Positions 53,901 to 62,630 are shown, numbered from the stretch's first letter. The stretch: 64,000 bases of DNA from an uncultured Eubacteriales bacterium (GCA_934402395.1 CAKRTQ010000013.1:6949-70948), one strand, 5' to 3'. Notes: generated by a model from the letters alone, not told the origin. Program-made: numbers and translations.

Positions 53901-54735
53901 CCGCATCGGGTGCGCCGTAGTAGTTGAAGAGGCGGTAGTCGGTGCCGAGCTTTTCGTTTACCTTATTCATATATTCCTCGACGATAGCCGGGAACTTCTC
54001 GTAGTAGGGGTTGCATGCCTCGCGGTGCTGGAAGAAGATATCGCCGTTTTCGGCAGAGCCGCGGAGAACGGGATGATCGGGGTTGAGGGCACGTGCGCGG
54101 AACGCCTTGATGGAATCCCAGTCGACCATCTCCTTGAGGTCCTCAAGCTCCCAGACGTTGATCTTCTGGATCTCGTGAGAGGTGCGGAAGCCGTCAAAGA
54201 AGTTAAGTACGGGAACTCTGCCCTTTATGGCAGCAAGATGAGCCACGGCACCGAGGTCCATGATCTCCTGCTGGTTGGTCTCGCAAAGCATTGCGTAACC
54301 GGTCTGACGACATGCGTATACGTCGGAGTGGTCGCCGAATATGTTCAGCGCGTGAGAGGCAACGCAACGGGCGGAAACATGAATAACGCCGGGGAGAAGC
54401 TCGCCAGCCATTTTGTACATATTGGGGATCATGAGAAGCAGACCCTGGGATGCCGTATATGTGGTGGTGAGAGCGCCGGCGGCAAGAGAGCCGTGTACAG
54501 CACCCGCAGCACCCGCCTCGGACTGCATTTCGATCATTTTTACTCTTTCACCGAAAATATTGCGGGCGGGCTTGCCGAGCAGATTCTTGTCGGTAGCCGA
54601 CCATGTGTCGGTGATCTCAGCCATAGGGCTTGAGGGAGTGATGGGGTAGATGGCGGCAACTTCGGTAAAGGCATACGAAACGTGTGCCGCAGCGGTGTTG
54701 CCGTCCATTGAAAGCTTAGGACGCTTAATTGCCAT
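50941..54735 (-). CDS. nifJ: Pyruvate:ferredoxin (flavodoxin) oxidoreductase
   Basis: 1264 residues, slightly longer than the common 1170-1200. It converts pyruvate and CoA to acetyl-CoA, CO2 and reduced ferredoxin, the central step of anaerobic fermentation. All domains are on one chain: the N-terminal TPP-related domains, a ferredoxin domain with CVQCNNCAFVCP and CMGCTLCVKACPV clusters, and the C-terminal TPP domain with CAGCAET, GDGWAYDIG and YSNTGGQ. Its strong own promoter fits very high expression. Codon choice looks more uniform than that of neighbouring genes. Confidence 0.97.
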   Translation of the reverse strand: MAIKRPKLSMDGNTAAAHVSYAFTEVAAIYPITPSSPMAEITDTWSATDKNLLGKPARNIFGERVKMIEMQSEAGAAGAVHGSLAAGALTTTYTASQGLLLMIPNMYKMAGELLPGVIHVSARCVASHALNIFGDHSDVYACRQTGYAMLCETNQQEIMDLGAVAHLAAIKGRVPVLNFFDGFRTSHEIQKINVWELEDLKEMVDWDSIKAFRARALNPDHPVLRGSAENGDIFFQHREACNPYYEKFPAIVEEYMNKVNEKLGTDYRLFNYYGAPDAERVIVAMGSVCDVAEEVIDYLNAHGEKVGLVKVRLYRPFCADKLAEAIPASVKKIAVLDRTKEPGALGEPLYLDVVAALSREGRGNIEIVGGRYGLGSKDTTPASIFAVYENLAADKPKQGFTIGIVDDVTGHSLPEHAVPDTAAAGTISCKFWGLGGDGTVGANKNSIKIIGDHTDKYIQAYFQYDSKKTGGITISHLRFGDNPIKSPYYITKADFVACHNHAYLDKYDMVQDVKPGGTFLLDCAWKPEELDAHLPSAVKKYLAENHINFYIIDGTGIAIKRIGNAKVKNTVLQSAFFALAGILPKDEAIEYMKKMAYKSYIKKGQAIVDLNYAAIDAGADAMVKVDVPAAWADCAPDAPKPEATGDRKDLVDFVNRIVEPVDSMRGDSLPVSAFKDCADGTYPQGAAAFEKRGVAVYVPTWKPENCVQCNNCAFVCPHAAIRPFAMTEEEAAAAPAATKFAARPVIKTNYKFTMAISPMDCMGCTLCVKACPVTKKALENAAKTVAAEHPEYDPKTAAKETAKLASAKSAIEMVLQPTQLDQQAPFDYAVAYVAEKPELINATVKGSQFKQPLLEFSGSCAGCAETSYARLVTQLFGERMYISNATGCSSIWGGSAPATPYTVNRETGRGPAWANSLFEDNAEHGLGIYLGQKTIRETLRGKVEKLASIWATDDIKAAAAEWLASYDDGKTNEAATEKLIAALEDGILTADEGIEFLSSEAGKAHFGDKAEEMLTHMKELKAAGKNCDCEACTLAAEILADKDYLSKKSVWIFGGDGWAYDIGFGGLDHVLASGEDINVMVFDTEVYSNTGGQASKASQIGQVAQFAAAGKAIGKKNLAEIAMSYGYVYVAQVAMGADMNQLLKALTEAEAYHGPSLVIGYAPCEMHGVKGGMQNCQDEMRRAVEAGYWQMFRYNPVLKAEGKNPLTVDSKAPTADYRAFITSETRYSRLAQQFPERAEKLFAKAETAAKEKYERLLKYGRLFD

Positions 54736-54798
54736 TTGCTTTTTCCTCCGATATATTTTATTTTAATTTTTTTATGTTGTCAAAATGACTCATAGTAT

Positions 54799-54827
54799 AT
54801 TATACAGCTTTCACGGCGAATTGTAAA
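54799..54827 (-). promoter_or_regulatory. Promoter of nifJ
   Basis: Minus strand TTTACA (54827-54822), 17-nt spacer, TATAAT (54804-54799); a CGGAGG ribosome site follows before ATG 54735. Confidence 0.8.
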
Positions 54828-54900
54828 GGGTTTTCGGTGAATTTTGTCGTTTAAATATTATGTAGAAAGGGAATTATCAGGACAAATCCTTTTCGGGCTG

Positions 54901-54929
54901 TTGACACGGGAAACGTAATGGGATATAAT
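54901..54929 (+). promoter_or_regulatory. Promoter of the MBL-fold gene
   Basis: TTGACA (54901-54906), 17-nt spacer, TATAAT (54924-54929), divergent from nifJ. Confidence 0.85.
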
Positions 54930-54973
54930 CTTTACATAAAGATAATTCCGGACAACGGAAGGGAGAAAATCAA

Positions 54974-55741
54974 ATGAAAATCACGTTTCTGGGGTCGGGA
55001 CACGGTGTGCCGTCGCCCGACCGTCACTGCTCCGCAACATTGCTTGAAGTGGGCAAAAAAAGATATCTCATAGATGCCGGCGCACCTGTGGTCGATATAA
55101 TGCGCGCCTGGGGCATTCCCGTGGACGGGCTTTCGGCAGTCTTTATCACGCACCGCCACAGCGATCACACCTTCGGGCTGCCCATGCTCGTCAATATCAC
55201 GACATGGTTCTACAAAAACGCGGATTACGATATATTTCTGCCCGAGCAGATATGCATCGATGCGATACATATGATGATACGCGCGTCGCTCGACAGCACA
55301 GCCGACGACCGCGTGAGAATGCACGTTTTCGGCGCGGGCGAGGTGTATTCCGACGATACCGTGACCGTGCGCGCGATCCCCACGAACCATATGAACGGGG
55401 CGCATCCCTCCTATGCCTTCGTGATCGATGCCACGGGCGACGGCGCGGGTGCGGACCGCGGCAAAAGAGTCATCTTTACCGGTGATATGCACCAGTCCGA
55501 CGCAGCCGATTTCCCGGAAACGGTTATGTCCGAGCCGTCGTCAATGCTGGTGTCCGAGCTCGTGCATTTCAAGCCCGAGGTCATCATGCCTCGCTTTGAA
55601 GCTTGCCTTGCGGAGCAGATAATCGTAAATCATTATTACGATCCGATGCCCGGCAAGCCCGCGCTTGAGGACATACTGAAAGCCGGTGTTCACTCAAAGC
55701 CCATAACGCTCGCCCACGACGGCTACACCTCTGTTTTTTAA
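54974..55741 (+). CDS. MBL-fold (RNase Z-like) metallohydrolase
   Basis: 255 residues. Opening MKITFLGSGHGVPSPDRHCSA and metal motif THRHSDHTFG (HxHxDH) place it with RNase Z/PhnP-like hydrolases; further ligands in FTGDMH, SELVHF and LAHDGYTS. Probably acts on a phosphodiester or cyclic phosphate; tRNA processing is not claimed because the fold is shared. Its stop TAA, one G, and then CTCGGGTG of repeat E follow in direct succession. Confidence 0.85.
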   Translation: MKITFLGSGHGVPSPDRHCSATLLEVGKKRYLIDAGAPVVDIMRAWGIPVDGLSAVFITHRHSDHTFGLPMLVNITTWFYKNADYDIFLPEQICIDAIHMMIRASLDSTADDRVRMHVFGAGEVYSDDTVTVRAIPTNHMNGAHPSYAFVIDATGDGAGADRGKRVIFTGDMHQSDAADFPETVMSEPSSMLVSELVHFKPEVIMPRFEACLAEQIIVNHYYDPMPGKPALEDILKAGVHSKPITLAHDGYTSVF

Positions 55742-55742
55742 G

Positions 55743-56375
55743 CTCGGGTGGCGTTTCATCAGATTCTTAGCTTTATACCCCGATAGTGGAAAAGAGCAGA
55801 TTCATATCTTTCTACACCCATTCAGTTACATCAGAACATGATATCAATATCATTCGGAAATGGGGACATCGGATCCATATCGCCTGTCGCCATACAGTTG
55901 CATCAGAGCATTATCAATTATTCTACTTTGTTCGGGCTGAGCGGACCGCAAAATTACGACATACGAATTTCCCTGCCTGTCTTTCCGCCGCCGGATAGTC
56001 ACGTCAAAGCATAGTTACATCAAAACATAAAAGATACCCCGAATACAGCAGTAGGTAAAATCATATACCTGCCCTGTTTCGGGGTGCTTTTAATGCGGTG
56101 TCGGAATGAACGGCTCCGCTATTTTATATTCGTTTGTCCGTGTTCAAATGTAACTGTGTCGGATCCGAAGAGTGCGATCAGGTGTCCCCAAATATCGCAC
56201 GGTATCATGTTCCGATGTAACTGTATGGCGACAGGCGATATGGATCCGATGTCCCCATTTCCGAATGATATTGATATCCTGTTCCGATGTAACTGAATGG
56301 GTGTAGAAAGATATGAATCTGCTCTTTTCCACTATCGGGGTATAAAGCTCAGAATCTGATGAAACGTCACCCGAG
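55743..56375. repeat. Foldback repeat cluster E, 169-bp inverted arms
   Basis: Left arm 55743-55911 and right arm 56207-56375 are inverted copies of equal length with few mismatches by eye. They enclose a 295-base centre. The arms begin with CTCGGGTGGCGTTT and its inverted CTCGGGTGA form. A stem near 56025-56092 in the centre pairs ACCCCGAA with TTCGGGGT. The flanking genes converge and both end at the arm tips. Open frames inside the arms encode the same short peptides in both directions and are by-products. Confidence 0.9.
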
Positions 56376-56894
56376 CTTATAAAAACCGCAGGGGGTGAAT
56401 TCGGTGCACTTGCCGTTGCGATAAATGCACATGGGGACAAGCACCTCGGCGAATTCGGGGTTGAGCTCCTTGACCTGGCGCACTATTTCCTCCATAACGG
56501 CGCGGGTCTCGGGCGACGCCTGGCGGCAGAGCCGGCGATGCGACATAAATACCAGCTCCTGCGCGTTTATTGACATGATGTGAGAAACGGGCGCATCCTG
56601 AGGCGCGGAGGTGCGGTCGTATTTGTCCTGCCTGTCGTTGCGTTGGGACTGGACATAGTGGTTGACACCGATGTGGTGACGCACGAAATGGACCGATACC
56701 CAGTAGGGGATCTCCATTTTTATGCCGAACCAAAGCTCGCGGAGGGGACTGTGCTCGGCGGCAATGAGCCTGCGCTTCCACTCATCGGTGGGGAGCTTTG
56801 CCGAGGTCTTGCCGACGGTGTTGAGGGTGCAGGTCTTGCACCAGAGCCAGTCGGCGTCGGTCGGATGCTTGAGTATTTCGACTTTGAAATCCAT
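56367..56894 (-). CDS. Divergent ThyX-like (FAD-dependent thymidylate synthase family) protein
   Basis: 175 residues from ATG 56894 (AAGGCGG five bases upstream). Family features are the PTDADWL opening, AEHSPLRELWF, the substrate/flavin block RHHIGVNHYVQSQRNDRQ, and RLCRQASPETRAV. The canonical RHRx7S is replaced by RHH with the Ser one place late, so dTMP synthesis is not assured; this short Clostridia subgroup is generally annotated as ThyX. The reading frame enters the tip of repeat E and stops at the TGA inside CTCGGGTGA. It follows a Dabb gene by ten bases. Confidence 0.75.
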   Translation of the reverse strand: MDFKVEILKHPTDADWLWCKTCTLNTVGKTSAKLPTDEWKRRLIAAEHSPLRELWFGIKMEIPYWVSVHFVRHHIGVNHYVQSQRNDRQDKYDRTSAPQDAPVSHIMSINAQELVFMSHRRLCRQASPETRAVMEEIVRQVKELNPEFAEVLVPMCIYRNGKCTEFTPCGFYKLG

Positions 56895-56904
56895 CACGAC
56901 CGCC

Positions 56905-57207
56905 TTATATTTCGTAATCAACGGTCACACGTGCAGTGCGGACCTGCTTTACGTATGTCTGGACCTCACGGTGAGCCGGGAAAACACGATAGCCCTCAAG
57001 CGCCTCGGGGCTTTCGAATTCGGTTATGAGCACCATGTCGTAGGACATATCGGTGTGCGAAATGTCGCAACCTATCTCCATACGCGTAAGTCCGGGGACA
57101 ACACCGACGAGAGCCATAAGGGCAGAGCGGATGTGAGCCATATTTTCTTCTTTGGTCTTGCCGAGAGCGTTGTCGGCAAACTTCCACATTACTATGTGAC
57201 GTATCAT
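56905..57207 (-). CDS. Dabb (stress-responsive alpha/beta barrel) domain protein
   Basis: 100 residues of the ferredoxin-like Dabb fold: IRHIVMWKF at the start, DMVLITEFESPEAL, and YRVFPAHREV. Function in bacteria is largely unknown; homologues act as dimers. Start ATG 57207 (AAAGGAAAGG seven bases upstream). First gene of a two-gene unit with the ThyX-like gene. Confidence 0.85.
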   Translation of the reverse strand: MIRHIVMWKFADNALGKTKEENMAHIRSALMALVGVVPGLTRMEIGCDISHTDMSYDMVLITEFESPEALEGYRVFPAHREVQTYVKQVRTARVTVDYEI

Positions 57208-57245
57208 TGCAGCAGCCTTTCCTTTGCGTGATATTTTTCTTTTTA

Positions 57246-57274
57246 ATGATACCACGGCGCGGACGCGTTGTCAA
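57246..57274 (-). promoter_or_regulatory. Promoter of the Dabb/ThyX-like operon
   Basis: Minus strand TTGACA (57274-57269), 17-nt GC-rich spacer, TATCAT (57251-57246). Confidence 0.75.
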
Positions 57275-57345
57275 GGGGAGGCGCGGATTCTTCACACTGC
57301 CGACAAAAAAACGGGCAAAAATGTGAAAAAAACGACCGATAACTA

Positions 57346-57374
57346 TTGATTTTTGTGCGGTTTTATTATATAAT
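57346..57374 (+). promoter_or_regulatory. Promoter of the nucleoside transporter operon
   Basis: TTGATT (57346-57351), 17-nt spacer, TATAAT (57369-57374). Confidence 0.8.
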
Positions 57375-57449
57375 AATCAAGGAATACGGCGTTTGCCGAC
57401 TTTCCGCAAAACGGGTAAAACCCGTTAAATACATTCAAGGAGAAAAGAA

Positions 57450-58574
57450 ATGAAAAAACTTTTCAGCATCGTTCTTTGTCTTACCATGCTTCTGTCGATC
57501 CTGACACTTGCATCCTGCGGCAAGCAGACCTACAAGATCGCCGTCGTCACCGACGTCGGTCAGCTTATGGACAAAGGCTTCAACCAGGGCACCTGGGAGG
57601 GAGCAGAGCAGTACGGTAAGGACCACAAGATCTCCGTTAAGTATTATCAGCCCGCCAACGGCTCCGACGCCACCGACAACGACCGTATCACCGCTATGCA
57701 GAGTGCAGTCGACAACGGCGCGGAAATTATCGTTGCCCCCGGTTTCCTTCAGGCGACCGCAATGCGCACCGTTGCCAGTGCCAACCCCAACGTAAAGTTC
57801 CTTTTCGTTGACGGTTGGGTGCTCACCGACAAAGCCGATGAAAAGGGCGCAGATGTCGGTCAGCCGCTCAAGAACGTTACTGCCATAGTTTATAAGGAAG
57901 AGGAATCCGGCTACCTCGCCGGCTATGCTGCCGTTATGGAAGGCTTCACCAAGCTCGGCTACACCGGCGGCGGAGGAGGAACCAACCCCGCCTGCAACCG
58001 CTTCGGCTTCGGCTTCTGCCAGGGTGCCGATGCTGCCGCCAAGGAAAAGGGCGTCAACGTTACGGTAAAGTATTCCTACAAGTACGGCGAGACCTTCTCC
58101 GCCTCCTCTGAGCTTCAGACACAGATCTCCGGTTGGTACAAGTCCGGCACAGAGGTCGTATTTGCCTGCGGCGGATCCATGTTCCAGTCTGTAAAGAGCG
58201 CAGCCACCGAAAATGACGGCGCAAAGATCATCGGCGTTGACAACGACCAGTCCGGCGAGTCCGAAAAGGTCATCACCAGTGCCGTAAAGGGACTTGCCAA
58301 GTCTGTTCAGATAGTTCTTGACCAGTTCTACGCCGGAAAATGGGATGCAGAGCTCTCCGCAAAATGCCAGAACCTCGGCGCAGCTGAGGATTCCACCGGT
58401 CTGCCCACCGACACATGGTCGATGAAGAACTTCACCGTTGAACAGTACCGTGCTGTCTTCGAGAAGATCAAAAAGGGCGAGATCGTTCCCAACGCAGAAA
58501 CTCCCGCCAACGCCAACAACGCAGATTGGCTCCAAAAGGCAGGATTCACCAACGTTACAGTTGAGTTTGAATAA
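57450..58574 (+). CDS. BMP-family nucleoside-binding lipoprotein
   Basis: 374 residues. Signal peptide with lipobox LASC (Cys near residue 23), then a periplasmic-binding fold with KIAVVTDVGQLMDKGFNQGTWEG, the PnrA/BmpA-type opening that binds purine and pyrimidine nucleosides. AAGGAG before the ATG. It is separated from the ABC ATPase by two stem-loops, so the binding protein is likely made in excess. Nucleoside specificity is inferred from the downstream uridine kinase. Confidence 0.9.
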   Translation: MKKLFSIVLCLTMLLSILTLASCGKQTYKIAVVTDVGQLMDKGFNQGTWEGAEQYGKDHKISVKYYQPANGSDATDNDRITAMQSAVDNGAEIIVAPGFLQATAMRTVASANPNVKFLFVDGWVLTDKADEKGADVGQPLKNVTAIVYKEEESGYLAGYAAVMEGFTKLGYTGGGGGTNPACNRFGFGFCQGADAAAKEKGVNVTVKYSYKYGETFSASSELQTQISGWYKSGTEVVFACGGSMFQSVKSAATENDGAKIIGVDNDQSGESEKVITSAVKGLAKSVQIVLDQFYAGKWDAELSAKCQNLGAAEDSTGLPTDTWSMKNFTVEQYRAVFEKIKKGEIVPNAETPANANNADWLQKAGFTNVTVEFE

Positions 58575-58600
58575 TAATCTTATTCATACATACTGACCAA

Positions 58601-58629
58601 CGGGGGCGGCGGCTTGCCCGCCGCCCCCG
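58601..58629 (+). terminator. GC-rich intercistronic stem-loop (1)
   Basis: A perfect 12-bp GC stem with CTTGC loop between binding-protein and ATPase genes, no T-run. It may stabilise the upstream mRNA or reduce read-through. Confidence 0.6.
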
Positions 58630-58678
58630 CGCTGATTTCCGAAAGGGCAAGCGTCCCTTTCTTTTTCGTTTTTATACG

Positions 58679-58712
58679 CTGAAGCCCCCGCGCTATGGGG
58701 CGTGGGCTTCAG
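58679..58712 (+). other. Intercistronic stem-loop (2)
   Basis: Nine-bp outer stem CTGAAGCCC/GGGCTTCAG with a GC-rich inner part, 40 bases before the ATPase start. Confidence 0.5.
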
Positions 58713-58751
58713 GATACAAAAACCAAACGTCTTGCAAGGAACGGTAGAGCT

Positions 58752-60317
58752 ATGGAAAACAACAATGCGGCATCGCCGTACATCATTGAAATGCGCGGGA
58801 TAACCAAGGTATTCCCCGGCATTGTGGCAAACGACAGGATAGATCTTTGTCTGCGCCGCGGTGAGATACACGCCCTGCTCGGTGAAAACGGAGCCGGGAA
58901 ATCCACGCTTATGAGCGTGCTTTTCGGTCTTTACCAGCCGGAAGAGGGCAAAATATTAAAAAACGGCGTTGAGGTCAAAATAAGCGACCCCAACGATGCA
59001 AACGCGCTCGGCATCGGCATGGTGCATCAGCACTTCAAGCTGGTGGACGTTTTTACGGTGCTTGACAACATAATACTCGGCGTTGAGCCCTGTCGCGCCG
59101 GTTTTCTGTCGCGGCGTGCGGCACGGAAGCGCGTTATGGAGCTTTCCGAATCGTACGGTCTCGGCGTTGACCCCGATGCCAAAGTCGAGGACATAACCGT
59201 GGGTATGCAGCAGCGCACCGAGATCCTGAAAATGCTTTACCGCGACAATGAGATACTGATATTCGACGAACCCACGGCGGTGCTTACCCCGCAGGAGATC
59301 GATGAGCTGATGAACATCATGCGCGGTCTGGCGGCAGAGGGCAAGTCAATACTCTTTATCACCCACAAGCTGAACGAAATAATGGCGGTCGCCGACCGCT
59401 GTACGGTATTGCGCAAGGGAAAATACATAGGCACAGTCAACATAGCCGAGACGAGCAAAGAGGAGCTCTCCGAAATGATGGTGGGCAGAAACGTAAAGTT
59501 CGTGGTTGACAAGGACGATGCCAAGCCGGGCGAGACGGTGCTTGAGGTGAGCGGTCTGTCGGTGCACAGCCCGATACACAAAAACGACGCGGTAAAGAAT
59601 GTGTCATTCTCGGTCCGCGCGGGCGAGATCGTATGCATTGCCGGCATCGACGGCAACGGTCAGACCGAGCTGATACACGCAATAACCGGGCTGCAGCGTT
59701 CGCACGCAGGCAAAATCACGCTTTGCGGCGCCGACGTGACGCACAAAAACATACGCTACAAAAATACGCACGGGATGAGTCACATTCCCGAGGACCGTCA
59801 CAAGCACGGCCTTGTGCTTGACTACACGCTTGAGCAGAACCTTGTGCTTCAGCGTTACTTTGAGCCGGATTTTCAAAGCCACGGCTTTATTCTCGGCGAC
59901 AATGTGCGCAAATATGCAGACAGGCTGATAGAAGAATACGATGTGCGTTCCGGACAGGGCGCGACAACCGTGGCGCGCTCGATGTCGGGCGGCAACCAGC
60001 AAAAGGCAATAATCGCGCGCGAGCTTGACCGCGACCACCGGCTGCTCATTGCCGTTCAGCCGACGCGCGGGCTTGACGTAGGCGCCATTGAATTTGTTCA
60101 CAAACAGATAGTGCGTTCGCGCGATGAAGGCGCGGCGGTGCTGCTTGTTTCGTTTGAGCTTGACGAGGTAATGAATGTTTCGGACCGCATACTCGTAATG
60201 TACGAGGGCGAGATAGCAGGCGAGCTTGACCCGCACAAGACAGACGTGCGCGAGCTTGGGCTTTACATGGCAGGTGCCAAACGCACCGCTGTCCGGGAGG
60301 AGAAAAACAATGCGTAA
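58752..60317 (+). CDS. Double ABC ATPase of a nucleoside importer
   Basis: 521 residues with two ATPase halves (about 10-250 and 265-510). The first has Walker A GENGAGKST, the signature-region VGMQQRTEI, and EPTAVL. The second has a weakened Walker A GIDGNGQTE but intact SGGNQQKAIIARE. This matches the NupO/YufO-type ATPase of nucleoside importers. ATG 58752 has AAGGA 11 bases upstream; longer starts lie in the hairpin region. Its end overlaps the first permease by eight bases. Confidence 0.92.
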   Translation: MENNNAASPYIIEMRGITKVFPGIVANDRIDLCLRRGEIHALLGENGAGKSTLMSVLFGLYQPEEGKILKNGVEVKISDPNDANALGIGMVHQHFKLVDVFTVLDNIILGVEPCRAGFLSRRAARKRVMELSESYGLGVDPDAKVEDITVGMQQRTEILKMLYRDNEILIFDEPTAVLTPQEIDELMNIMRGLAAEGKSILFITHKLNEIMAVADRCTVLRKGKYIGTVNIAETSKEELSEMMVGRNVKFVVDKDDAKPGETVLEVSGLSVHSPIHKNDAVKNVSFSVRAGEIVCIAGIDGNGQTELIHAITGLQRSHAGKITLCGADVTHKNIRYKNTHGMSHIPEDRHKHGLVLDYTLEQNLVLQRYFEPDFQSHGFILGDNVRKYADRLIEEYDVRSGQGATTVARSMSGGNQQKAIIARELDRDHRLLIAVQPTRGLDVGAIEFVHKQIVRSRDEGAAVLLVSFELDEVMNVSDRILVMYEGEIAGELDPHKTDVRELGLYMAGAKRTAVREEKNNA

Positions 60318-61608
60318 AGATACAAAACCGACCCGCGCCGCGGGTAAAGACCCCAAAAAGCTCCCTCTCGCAATGCGCGAAGGACCGCGCTCGGTAATGG
60401 CGTCCGTTATGTGCATTCTGGGCGGCGTGCTTGTAGGCTTTGTGATACTTCTGCTGCTTTCTGTTTTCATTGAAGATGTTTCGGTGACGGATGCCGTCAC
60501 CGGACTTGCCACGATACTGGGCGGTCCGTTTTCGAGCGGCTCGCTCGGCAGCGCACTGTTCCAGTTCGGAAATATGCTTTTCCAATCAACGCCCCTCATC
60601 ATGACCGGACTTTCGGTCGCGCTCGCCTTCAAGACCGGGCTTTTCAACATAGGCGCGCCGGGACAGTACCTCATGGGCGCCATGTCCACGCTGCTCGTGT
60701 CGCTGTCGATACCGACAGATAAGGTCCCCGCGTGGATCGTGTGGCTGCTGGCATTCGCCGCCGGAATACTCTCGGGCATCCTCTGGGGCTGCATTCCCGG
60801 ACTTTTCAAAGCTATGCTCGGCGTAAACGAGGTCATTGTATGCATAATGTCCAACTGGATAGCGGCAAACGTTGTGAGCTGGGTATTTTATTCGACCGGC
60901 GAGCGTTACATAAACGTCGCCGAGACCAAAATGAACTTCATCCGCAAAACGGTAACGAACGGCGTCACCACCCCCACGCTGGGGCTTGACCGGCTGTTTT
61001 CAAACGGCGACATAAGATCATACATGGACATAGGCATTTTCATCGCGATCGCCTTTGCGGTCGTCGCCTATATCGTGATAAACAAAACCACCTTCGGCTT
61101 TGAGTTGCGTGCCTGCGGCTTCAACCGCAACGCGGCAAAATACGCCGGCATGAACGAGAGGCGCAACATTGTGCTTTCAATGGCGATAGCGGGAGGTCTT
61201 GCCGCCGCCGGGGCATCGCTTTGGTGCCTTAACGGTCATCAGGACTTCGGCTGGAACACCTATCTTTCGCTTCCCGCCGACGGCTTCAACGGCATCCCCG
61301 TTGCGCTCCTTGCCTCAAACAACCCGCTAGGAGTTATTTTCAGCTCGATCTTTCTGCGTTATATCAGCGCCGGCGGCTCCAATCTGTCGGCACAGACCCC
61401 CTTCAACGAGTATGTTTCCGAGCTGATAGTGGCAATGATAATCTACTTCTCCGGATTTTCAAAATTCACAAAAGAATTCTTCGCCGCGCGCGCGGCAAAA
61501 TCCAAAAAAGCCCCTCTCGGCGCGCTTGACATTGTGGACGCGGGCGATTCCGCCGCCGATGATGACAGCGAGGACGGCGGGGACAACACAAAAGGAGACG
61601 GTGTGTAA
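60310..61608 (+). CDS. Nucleoside ABC permease, subunit 1
   Basis: 432 residues with about eight membrane segments of the BPD_transp_2 family; GAPGQYLMGA and the EAA-like NFGFELRACGFNRNAAKYAGMN-type loop (here TTFGFELRACGFNRNAAKY) are visible. ATG 60310 with GGGAGGAG overlaps the ATPase stop; the TAATG overlap to subunit 2 couples all three. The C-terminal tail is acidic and Ser-rich. Confidence 0.9.
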   Translation: MRKDTKPTRAAGKDPKKLPLAMREGPRSVMASVMCILGGVLVGFVILLLLSVFIEDVSVTDAVTGLATILGGPFSSGSLGSALFQFGNMLFQSTPLIMTGLSVALAFKTGLFNIGAPGQYLMGAMSTLLVSLSIPTDKVPAWIVWLLAFAAGILSGILWGCIPGLFKAMLGVNEVIVCIMSNWIAANVVSWVFYSTGERYINVAETKMNFIRKTVTNGVTTPTLGLDRLFSNGDIRSYMDIGIFIAIAFAVVAYIVINKTTFGFELRACGFNRNAAKYAGMNERRNIVLSMAIAGGLAAAGASLWCLNGHQDFGWNTYLSLPADGFNGIPVALLASNNPLGVIFSSIFLRYISAGGSNLSAQTPFNEYVSELIVAMIIYFSGFSKFTKEFFAARAAKSKKAPLGALDIVDAGDSAADDDSEDGGDNTKGDGV

Positions 61609-62615
61609 TGGTATTTCTGATTCAAAAGACGCTTGTATACGCCATTCCCCTGCTTATTGTGGCGTTGGCGGGAATGTATGCGGAGCGAAGCGGCATTATC
61701 AACATTGCCCTTGACGGTATTATGATATTCGGCGCATTTGTGGGTGCGCTGTGCGCGACATTCCTGCGCAAGTCCCCGTTTTTCGTTGACCACAACCAGA
61801 TTGCCTTCGTTATCGCAATGCTCGTTGCGGCGCTGGGCGGCGCGCTTTTCTCCCTGCTTCTCTCCTTCTCCGCAATAAAGCTGAAGGCAGATCAGACCAT
61901 AGGCGGCACAGCCCTCAATATGCTGGCTCCTGCGATCTCGCTTTTCCTTATAAAGCTGATATTCCACAAGGATGAGCTTGAAATGACCCGCAATCTCGGC
62001 GGCGACGGCAAGCTGCATGACTTCGGCTATGTTATTCTCAATGACAAAGCAAAAGGAATTGCCGGAATTCTGTTTGACCGTATGTACATTTCGACCTACA
62101 TTGCCATTGCGGTATTCATTGTGCTTTCCGTATTCATTTACAAGACCAAATACGGTCTGCGGCTGCGCGCCTGCGGCGAGCACCCTCAGGCAGCGGACAG
62201 CGTCGGCATAAACGTTTACCGTATGCGCTACATCGGCACCACCGTATCGGGCGCGCTTGCCGGCTTCGGCGGATATATCTACATAGCCACCGTAGCCAAC
62301 GGCACGGCATCCGGCGCGGTCGCGGGAATGGGCTTTCTGGCGCTTGCCATCATGATCTTCGGCAACTGGAAGCCGCTCGGCATTGCACTCGGGTCGCTCC
62401 TGTTCGGCTTTCTCAAATGTCTCGGCGTTATTTACGACCAGGTATTTCTCACTGTCGGCGGAGAAAAGGTATTCTTCCTCAAGGACCTAAATATGCCGAT
62501 GTATTTTTACAACATAATCCCCTACGTGGCGGTGCTTGTGGTGCTGGCATTTACGGCTGGAAAATCACGTGCGCCGAAGGCTGAGGGCATTCCCTACGAC
62601 AAGGGCGCAAGATAA
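61608..62615 (+). CDS. Nucleoside ABC permease, subunit 2
   Basis: 335 residues, eight to nine membrane segments. The EAA-type loop TKYGLRLRACGEHPQAAD matches subunit 1 in the same position. The first segments carry RSGIINIALDGIMIFGAF, a family hallmark. Forms the channel with subunit 1. Confidence 0.92.
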   Translation: MVFLIQKTLVYAIPLLIVALAGMYAERSGIINIALDGIMIFGAFVGALCATFLRKSPFFVDHNQIAFVIAMLVAALGGALFSLLLSFSAIKLKADQTIGGTALNMLAPAISLFLIKLIFHKDELEMTRNLGGDGKLHDFGYVILNDKAKGIAGILFDRMYISTYIAIAVFIVLSVFIYKTKYGLRLRACGEHPQAADSVGINVYRMRYIGTTVSGALAGFGGYIYIATVANGTASGAVAGMGFLALAIMIFGNWKPLGIALGSLLFGFLKCLGVIYDQVFLTVGGEKVFFLKDLNMPMYFYNIIPYVAVLVVLAFTAGKSRAPKAEGIPYDKGAR

Positions 62616-62630
62616 GGAAGAATTCTCACA

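Noticed and set aside
51529..54633. An open frame of over 1,000 codons antisense to nifJ
   Set aside because: It mirrors the codon pattern of nifJ, has no ribosome site or family motif, and nifJ is certain. It is a by-product of GC-rich codon use.
55786..56440. Small proteins sharing peptides like FISFYTHSVTSE at 27.7, 55.8 and 56.2 kb
   Set aside because: The similarity follows directly from the DNA repeat, occurs on both strands of the palindrome and lacks proper ribosome sites.
57255..57449. Riboswitch upstream of the nucleoside operon
   Set aside because: A promoter and ribosome site are clear but no known aptamer pattern or terminator/antiterminator is visible in the short leader.
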